From the NCBI GenBank assembly GCA_012845835.1, contig JABAKD010000002.1:19978129-20042128 (forward strand): 64,000 nt of DNA. Direction: 5' to 3'. Shown in pieces: positions 45,879-53,400 of this stretch (its first letter is position 1; each line of letters begins with the position of its first letter). The notes below the pieces were generated by a model. The model was not told the DNA's origin. It did no database searches and saw only the letters and a list, made by a program, of their open reading frames with translations. The position numbers were made by a program, and so were the translations under genes. The stretch comes from Undaria pinnatifida (lineage: Eukaryota; Sar; Phaeophyceae; Laminariales; Alariaceae).

Positions 45879-46030
45879 ATATCTATTTTATTTTTACAAA
45901 TAAATTGATAAATAAATACCGAGAATTTTTCATGAGGATATATATATTTTTTTTCCGATGACACCCGGATTCGAACCAGCGAAGGCCAGGATTATAAACG
46001 GACAGTCTATCTACTAGACCACAATGTCAC
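45879..46030 (-). mobile_element. tRNA-derived SINE unit 2
   Basis: 45957-46030 on the minus strand is 74 nt with a tRNA-like A box (TGGTCTAGTAGATAG) and a perfect B box (GGTTCGAATCC). It is followed by an AT-rich body (ATGAAAAATTCTCGGTATTT). The anticodon-loop position reads TTTATAA; the anticodon stem is poorly paired. It is a SINE head rather than a working tRNA gene. Confidence 0.7.
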
Positions 46031-46084
46031 AGCAGCAGCAGGGGTATCTACCAGTACTATTCTTTCATGTGCAACTATTATTAC

Positions 46085-46545
46085 TATTAATGAAAATATT
46101 TCAAGGACGTCAGCCGTGAGTTCGACGAATTTCGGGTCAATACTCATCTTTGCAAGCTGCGTTGTTGGTACTTCTTGTAATATACTGTGTGGGTGAGTTT
46201 TTTCGTAATGGGAGGGGTCATACTGTTATAAAAAATACTTCAAGGACGTCAGCCGTGAGTTCGACGAATTCCAGGTCAATACTTATCTTTGCAAGCTGCG
46301 TTGTTGGTACTTGTAATATACTACTCGGAGTATATGAGTGAGTTTATTAGGAGGGGTCGTATTTCTTGTTCACTATTATAATGGTAAGTGTTGGTATTTT
46401 TACTTGAGGTGGGGAATTTTGAGCTAGATCTAACATACATCTACTTTATAAATTCATTACTACTGTAGTTTCCACTATACTTCTCCATCATATGTATGGT
46501 ACCAGGTAGGCGGTATATTTTGTTTTTTCTTCCCCCCGGCTCGGG
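46085..46545 (+). mobile_element. Fold-back or MITE-like element, right member of an inverted pair
   Basis: Inverted partner of 44125-44690. Its end motif is tandemly duplicated (46085-46165 and 46225-46302, both reading GGACGTCAGCCGTGAGTTCG). It ends with GTTGGTATTTTTACTTGAGG and TGAGCTAGATCTAACAT. Confidence 0.7.
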
Positions 46546-46677
46546 AGGAGTACGAATACAGAATATTACTCCGGACTATTAGTTATCTTTTATGTTACTC
46601 TTAATACAGCATTCGAGAATGAAAGTCGGCTACTCCCTCCCAAAAAAATATTGTTTATTAGCGAAACATAGATGTAC

Positions 46678-46740
46678 CGCGCAGCATGCAAAGTTGAGTT
46701 TCAACTATTCAATCGTTCGTACTCACAGTTGACGTTTGTC
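46678..46740 (+). repeat. Fold-back element end motif, diverged copy
   Basis: CGCAGCATGCAAAGTTGAG, then CGTACTCACAGTTGACGT. Confidence 0.6.
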
Positions 46741-46975
46741 AATTTTATATATCGTTTTTTTTCAAGAGGATCATTTTTTTTCCCCGAAGACACCTGGATT
46801 CAACCAACGAAAACCACTCTTATGAGCGGACAGTCTATCTACTAGACCACAAAGTCACACTGCTATCTTTTTTTTTCACAAATAAATATCGATTTTTCAT
46901 GAGGATCATTTTTTAATCGACGACACCCGGATTCGAACCAGCGAAGACCACCAGGATTATAAGCGGACGGTCTAT
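46741..46975 (-). mobile_element. tRNA-derived SINE units 3 and 4
   Basis: tRNA-like heads at 46787-46859 and about 46918-46975, in the same orientation as unit 2 and separated by the same AT-rich body. Unit 4 is cut by the TRIM-like element starting at 46976. Unit 3 has lost the B box. Confidence 0.65.
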
Positions 46976-47216
46976 TGTTATGAGGCTTAGTTTGGGTAAG
47001 CTATCGGTTAACCTTTGCAAGTGGTCAAACGGACTAATACCCCACTAAAGTCCTTAACAAATGGCGTCGTCGACAGACCATGGGTTTTTGGGTCGTGGGT
47101 TCGATTCCCACCATCCACAATAATAAAGTTTTCAGATTTTCCCCATGTCGAACTTGAAAAATACTCTCCCTGGTATCCCCAGGAAATGAAACGGCTTGGA
47201 TACTGACAGAGGTCCG
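46976..47216 (+). mobile_element. TRIM-like element, partial copy 7
   Basis: Terminal repeat 46976-47059, AA, primer-binding site TGGCGTCGTCGACAG at 47062, T-arm-like GTGGGTTCGATTCCCAC, then the interior to 47216, where a (GTT)n element begins. The other terminal repeat is missing. Confidence 0.85.
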
Positions 47217-47775
47217 CCGTTGTTGTTGTTGTTGTTGTTGTTGTTCTCCCATTAACTCGCATAATCAAGTCCGTGGTCACAGGACAGGCTCCAGTCACTC
47301 TGGAGCTGAGGAATACCCCAGGGAAAAACACACACAACCCAAGGTGGTACACGCATATATCACAGCTGACGCAATTCATGCCTCCACCAGAAACATATAA
47401 AAGTGAAATCGGGAGTCAGTCTACGATGTGCCAGGTCCAGGCCGGTTCATACGTCTCACTACTCACGCCTGGAGAAACCAAATATTCCGATTGCCACCCA
47501 AGTAAGACTACCACGTATATATTACACGTAGTATCTATCACTACGCATACGCACGACAGGCATAAGTCGATTGGAGAAAAAGAAACAAAGAAAAGAAAAG
47601 AAGATAAAGGAAAGGAAAGAAAAGAGAAGAAAAAACGAAACAAGACGAAAAAGTCAAGCAAAGAGAAGAAAAAGACGAGAAAAGCAAGAAAAAACAAGAC
47701 AAGAAAGCAAGGAAAGAAGAAGAGAAAAAAAGAAAAAAGAAATAGAAAAAGAAAAGAAAGAAAAATGTCATACTA
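47217..47775 (-). mobile_element. (GTT)n SINE-like element, long subfamily, copy 1
   Basis: (GTT)9, then TTCTCCCATTAACTCGC, about 330 bp homologous to 49377-49785 and 60598-61008, then an expanded A/G-only stretch (about 47575-47765). A frame starting MPPPETYKSEIGSQSTM occurs in all three copies but is probably not translated. Confidence 0.75.
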
Positions 47776-48048
47776 TCAGACCCTAGGAACTGGCTGAGGA
47801 TGGCATTGGGCTAACAGAGGGTATCACGTCCATCATCAATGGCACCTGGGAGAGAACGCAACATGGGGAAGAAGTCAGGGCGGTCTTATGCTATCTTGTG
47901 ACGGCCATTAGAAATCCCACAACTTTCAATACGATGATGGCCAAACCCAGACTTCAGTCTCTTGGGCATGACGCTCCCCCTTCCGCCCCTCCCCCCTTCC
48001 TCCCTTTCCCCCTCCCCTCTCCCCCCCTCCCCCCTCCCCCCTCCCCCC
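47776..48048. other. C-rich spacer
   Basis: Poly-C/T tracts (47970-48110) adjoin the end of the LINE fragment. Pro-rich and Gly-rich frames here are artefacts. Confidence 0.6.
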
Positions 48049-48842
48049 CTACCCCCCTCCCCCCCTCCCCCAGTCCCCTCCCCGCCCCCCCCCCCTTCCC
48101 CCTCCCCCCGGCCGCTTAGAGATGCCAACGGTGGATGACGCTGCCGCAGCCTTTGCGCGTCGCTCTGCAGCTTTGCGTCTCTCCGTTTCATGCCAATTCC
48201 GCATGAACAACTCGGCTCCCTCCTCTACTCTTCGAAACCATCTGCCAGCCTTCTGAGCAGCCTTTCGCCACCCCTCGAATTTCACTCCAAAAACCGACAT
48301 ATCCTCCTTCAGATGATCCATCCAGTCTTTCTCTTGCCCCCCTGAGTAGCCTTTACCCCCAACAAACTCCCCAAACATCACCCTCTGTGGCAGACGCTCC
48401 TCCCCCATGCGTGCCACGAATCCCGAAAGCAAAATCCTCCGTTTGCGCACTATCACCTCAACGCTCTCGGAATCTGTCTGGGCAAGCGCGTCGGCGTACG
48501 ATAGAGTGTGGTCGTCGCGCTTCCGTTTCCGCCATCCAAGGCATCGGAGGAGCATGGAGCGGTGAACCCGTCGTAGCCTGTCATAGTCAGGCTTCTTCGG
48601 GCTCCACGTCATGCAACCGTACAGCAGTGTCTCGACCACCTCAGCTTTCAGCAACCGCACCTTCAACCGTAAACGCACACCCGGGCGATCATAGATTTCC
48701 ATCTTGTACCGCTGGAAGCACGCCCAGGCCCTCTGAAGACGCCGCGTTATTTCAGTGCCAAGGTTTCTGTCTGCGGTGATAGCCCCGCCCAAGTATACAA
48801 ACTGGATTGTTTGTTTGTAAACCTGGCCGGCTGCATTTATAG
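48049..48842 (-). pseudogene. 5'-truncated LINE reverse transcriptase C-terminus
   Basis: The minus-strand frame has FVYLGGAITAD near its start, then LLKAEVVETLLYGCMTW, LRRVHRSMLLRCLGW and the RM..ERLPQRVMFGE region, the C-terminal thumb and tail of non-LTR retrotransposon RTs. The catalytic palm (FADD) is absent, so the copy is truncated, as is usual for LINEs. Homology begins abruptly near 48842, where a different repeat starts. The C-terminus runs into a Gly/Arg-rich stretch encoded by C-tracts (47970-48110). Clade not assigned. Confidence 0.8.
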
Positions 48843-49067
48843 TATACGCACCTGTACACCAGGTTTGTACATACTAGGTACTACGCTGTTGGATCACAAT
48901 GCACGCCCAGCTCAGATAAGTCCGGCCACATATCTAGCCCAGCAGCGCAGCGTAGCGCGGTGCGGAGCCGTGCGGTGCGACGCCGTGCCCTTCGCTGCGG
49001 TGCTGTGTCGTTCTGCGCTGTGTGCTTTCTTTCGAACATAGAGCGGTATACCGAGTATAATAGGTTT
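48843..49067 (+). repeat. Dispersed repeat, second copy of the 3725-3930 unit
   Basis: CACCAGGTTTGTACATAC, GCACGCCCAGCTCAGAT, CAGCGCAGCGTAGCGC and TTCGCTGCGGTGCTGTGTCG are shared with 3725-3930. Confidence 0.8.
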
Positions 49068-49376
49068 TGTTATAAGGCTTTGTTTGGGTAAGCTATCGGT
49101 TAACCTTTTGCAAGTGGTCAAACGGACTAATACCCCACTAATTCCCTTAACAAATGGCGTCGTCGACAGACCATGTTTTTTTTGGGTCGTGGGTTCAAAT
49201 CCCACATCCACATAATGAACTTTTTCAGACTTTCCCCATGTCGAACTTGAAAAATACTCTCCCCGGTATACCCAGGAAATGAAACGGCTTGGATATTGAC
49301 AGGTCCGCCCGTTTATCCGGCCGACCTGCTATCCCGCCGTTTCAGGGGGGAAAGTGTTATAAGGCTTAGTTTGGGT

Positions 49377-49785
49377 TGTTGTTGTTGTTGTTGTTGTTGT
49401 TCTCACATTAACTCGCATAATCAAGTCCGTGGTCACAGGACAGGCTCCAGTCACTCTGGAGCTGAGGAATACCCCAGGGAAAACACACACACAACCCAAG
49501 GTGGTACACGCATATATCACAGCTGACGCAATTCATGCCTCCACCAGACACATATAAAAGTGAAATCGGGAGTCAGTCTACGATGTACCAGGTCCAGGCC
49601 GGTGCATACGTCTCACTACTCACGCCTGGAGAAACCAAATATTCCGATTGCCACGCAAGGAAGACTACCACGAATATATTACACGTAGTATCTATCACTA
49701 CGCATACGCACGACAGGCATAAGTCAATTGGAGAAAAGGAAACAAAGAAAAGAAAAGAAGATAAAGAAAAGGAAAGAAAAGAGAA
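49377..49785 (-). mobile_element. (GTT)n SINE-like element, long subfamily, copy 2
   Basis: Inserted in a TRIM terminal repeat with a TTGGGT target duplication (49371-49376, 49786-49791). Runs from (GTT)n to a purine-rich end. About 330 bp nearly identical to 47217-47560. Confidence 0.8.
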
Positions 49786-49799
49786 TTGGGTAAGCTATC

Positions 49800-50290
49800 T
49801 GTAATAGAGTGTCGGTATAGCGGGCAATAGATTCGGTAAGATAGTCCGCAGAGTTACGGTCTATTGGCCACAAGAAGATTCCCTTAGAACGGAATATTCT
49901 TAGTGAAGCGGATAACCCGTAGAGAATAGCTAGCTTATACCACAAGAACGTTCTCGGTAATGGAACGTCCTCCTCTGGACAAGATAGGTAGAAGTAAGCG
50001 CGTTAAGCGCTCTTGGGAATATAGCACACCTAGGAGAACGTTCCTTGTACGTTCCATAGGTAAAGGTCCAGAAGAGAGCACAGCAGCAATGCTGGAGGGT
50101 GAAGCGAACTCTGTGAGCCTCACCCCACCCCCATGCTCTCACTCCTTCCCCTTTCCTGTCTCCTTCGAGCTTCTCATAGCTCAACGCCAGTAATAAGAAA
50201 CCATCAAAGAAGAACCGGTGCTGTCTCCAAGCGAAGCTGATACCCCTGCGTCCCTTCCCTCCCAACATCCGGCACCACGACTCCTTCACA
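49800..50290 (+). repeat. 5' LTR of the young Ty3 element
   Basis: 491 bp, starting TGTAATAGAG and ending CTCCTTCACA. It is identical to the 3' LTR except A versus G at the 31st base. It contains four GAAnnTTC dyads and a short palindrome, AGCGC-GTTAA-GCGCT, at 49998-50012. Confidence 0.95.
49874..50043 (+). promoter_or_regulatory. Cluster of heat-shock-element-like dyads in the 5' LTR
   Basis: GAAGATTC at 49874-49881, GAATATTC at 49892-49899 (preceded in register by another GAA at 49887), GAACGTTC at 49946-49953 and GAACGTTC at 50036-50043 followed by further TTC/GAA steps. GAAnnTTC is the core inverted repeat of HSF sites. The same four are present in the 3' LTR (57806-57975). Binding by HSF is inference. 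Confidence 0.5.
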
Positions 50291-50293
50291 ATC

Positions 50294-50307
50294 TGGCGTC
50301 GTCGGCA
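50294..50307 (+). promoter_or_regulatory. Primer-binding site of the young Ty3 element
   Basis: TGGCGTCGTCGGCA begins three bases after the LTR. TGG complements the tRNA CCA end. The implied tRNA ends CGACGAC-G-CCA; a G discriminator is typical of eukaryotic tRNA-Ser, but the tRNA gene itself is not in the window. Confidence 0.75.
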
Positions 50308-50464
50308 CGACGGCGCAACCAACCTATACCCCGCTACTACCGCGCCGACGATACCAGAACATGGACCGTGCCTTACAAGCGGCATCCTAACTGTCGACGA
50401 CGCGTCGTTCACGACCGAAGTATTAGTCCACAGCGGCCCTACCGCCGCCAAACGCTGCAAACTC

Positions 50465-53400
50465 GTGGCGCTGCTCGACACAGGCTCCCCCCAGTCGTTC
50501 ATCACCACCGCCGCCGTGGAACAACTGAAGGCGTCCCGGTCAGCAACGGATGAGTGTGAGCGACAGAACTCACCTCGTTCATGGGGAGGTTTCGGAACCT
50601 CGACTCCCCTCTCCACCTCCGTTTCTATCCGCTTAAGCATCCAGTTTAAGCACCACCAAACCCCCACCTCCGCCCTGGCAGTATGGGCTTGCGTCGTTCC
50701 TGCAGGAACTATGCAGCATCCCATCCTCTTGGGGCGAGATAGCTGGATGCGCTTCGAGCGACGCTCGTATACCACGCTCCCGCGACAGCCCCAGCTGCCA
50801 CACCAGCCCCCCCAACCGACCCTGGGCGAACTTTCCCTGCACCACCACGACACCAACAGGGCCTCCGCCTTCATTCCCGACGACCGATACACCGACGACG
50901 TCTACCACCTCCGGTTCGCCGGCACGAAAGTTATTTCGCTTTCCTCCTCGCCGAAGCTCATCAAGGTCAACCTCGTGCGCCAGTCAGGCGCCCCGGCGTT
51001 TACCGGGCAGTACATGGTCAACATGCTCCCCCGCGAGGACCTTCTCACCGACAAGGAAATTTTCGTCTCCGACGGACACCAGACTATCCCATTGTCAGGA
51101 TCAACCGATCTCGAACCGGGCGACCTCCTCGGAACCTCCCTCTCCCCGCTGGTGCAAGTACCACTAGCCACCCTTGGGCACCCTTCTTTGGACCCCCCAG
51201 CCCCTCCACCTACGCCAGGCGTACATGCCCTACACGACAACATCCCTGTGGCCAGCGAGAACCCCCCACCAGCCAATCCCCACGACCCACCGACAGCCCC
51301 GTGCCCACAGCTCCTTGCACGCCTCGACACCGATCAACGAACTAGCTTCCTCAACCTCTGGGACCGTCTGCCGCCGCATCTGCGCGACATCATCTTCGAC
51401 CTCCACGATTCCGGATGGTCCCCATCGGTGATCGACAGCCTGGGAGATGTCCTCTGCGAATTTCCGGACGTCTTCTCCACCTCCAAGACCGACTTCGGCT
51501 CGTGCTCATTGATGCCGTTCAATATCACCGTACCTCCGGACAGCGAACCAGTTACCTCCCGCCCGTACAGGATCAACCCCATCCTTGCCAAAAAGGCCGA
51601 CGCCGTCCTCGACCAGTACCTGGCCGCCGGCTTGATTCAGCATTCGACCTCACCTTACTCCAGCCCCATGGTCGCCATCCCGAAGAAGGACGGCGGTGTC
51701 CGCATCACCATCAACTATAAGAAACTGAACGCCATCAGCTCCCTCGGACAGCTTCCCATCCCCCGCGTTGACGAGGTCCTCGATTCTTTAGGAAAAGGGC
51801 GCATCTTCTCCCTCTTCGACTTGGTCTCCTCGTTCCACCAAATCACCATCGACAAGGATACCATCCCTTTGACGGCGTTTTGCACGCCAGACCGGCTCTT
51901 CGAGTGGCTTGTGATGCCGCAAGGCAGCAGTGCCTCCCCCGGTTGGTTCGTTAAGGTTATTAACGAGGTCATCAAAGGCTTGGAACGCGTCGCCGCGTAC
52001 CTCGACGACATCATCGTCTTCGACCCCGACCCCACCGACCACGTCGCCAACATCCGAGCCCTTTTTGGTCGCCTCCGTAAGCACCGCCTCAAACTTTCTC
52101 CCTCCAAGGCCAAAATTGGCGCCACAACCGCCGACTTCCTGGGGCACACCATCTCCGCTGGCGGCTACAGCCCCAACTCCGAAAAGGTCGCCGCTCTCAC
52201 CAAAATGCCCATGCCCACCGACAAGAAACAGGTGCGGTCACTCCTCGGAGGTATCAACTACTACGGCAAGTTCCTACCAAACCTTCCCAGACGCCTTCGC
52301 CCCATCAACGCTCTACTCAAGCAGGGCGCCACCTTCGACTTCACCCCCGCCATGGAAGCCACCATCCGCGCCATCCTCCACGAACTTACCGAGCCATCGA
52401 TCCTCGTCTACCCCGACTGGGACGCCGTCGCCGACGACTCCCGCCCTTTCCGCCTCTACTGCGACGCTAGCATCGACGGCTTTGGAGCGACTCTCGAGCA
52501 GGAACAACTTGACGGCTCCGTCCGCCCGATAATCTACATCAGCCGCGCCACTCTGGACTCCGAACGTTCATGGACACCCCTCGACCTCGAGGCCGGCAGC
52601 ATCGTTTGGGCGATCAAGCGACTACGCGGGCATCTGTGGTCCACCCGTTTCGAAATTTATTCGGACCACAAGGCGCTCGAAAACATCGCCAAGGTTGGTG
52701 AGCACAACGCTCGCGTCCGGCGCTGGCTCGAGTTCCTTTCGGCTTACAACTACACACTGAAGTACCGCAAAGGTACGGCCAACGGCAACGCCGACTTCCT
52801 TTCACGCCTACCACAACCAGCCACCGACGCCGACCGCACCGGACGCAACCGCCTCACTGGCCCGGACACTGTTGGCATCTACCTCATCCGCCCCTGCGGC
52901 TTCGCGCCGAACGAGCCGCCTACACCGGGTATCGGCTTGGGTGGGCTCGTGTCCCCCCCTTCAAGACCCATTCCAACAATCCAGCCTCTTCCCTTCACCG
53001 CCGACGACTATACCGACTTCCGCCTACTGGGACCACGCATGGAGCACCACGGCATCCCCAACAACTTCGTCGGGCCTATTTCGACCCGCGACTCCACCGC
53101 CAGGCCGCTCGTCAGCTCCGAGAATGCCGCCGTGAACACCGGCGCTCCTCCTGGTTCGGCTTCCAGGCCACCCGTCGTCTCCCCGCTGTCCACCATTGGC
53201 GCCACGGAACCACCGCCTTCTGGTCTGATCTCTTCACGGACCCGCCATCGCGCCGCCGCCGCCGCGGGAAACCCCCGACCTACCGCAGACTATGGGTTCG
53301 GACGCCGTCCGAAACCAACCGTATCCAGAAGATCTACATCTACCCGTCGACCGCACACGCCCCCGGCCGGGGCCCAACCAAGGCTTCCCCCGACGACAAC

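Noticed and set aside
45957-46030. Functional tRNA gene
   Set aside because: Good A and B boxes but a mispaired anticodon stem, and the same unit recurs in tandem with an AT-rich body, so it is a SINE head.
47571-47786. Lys/Glu/Arg-rich protein
   Set aside because: Encoded by an A/G-only expansion at the end of a SINE-like element.
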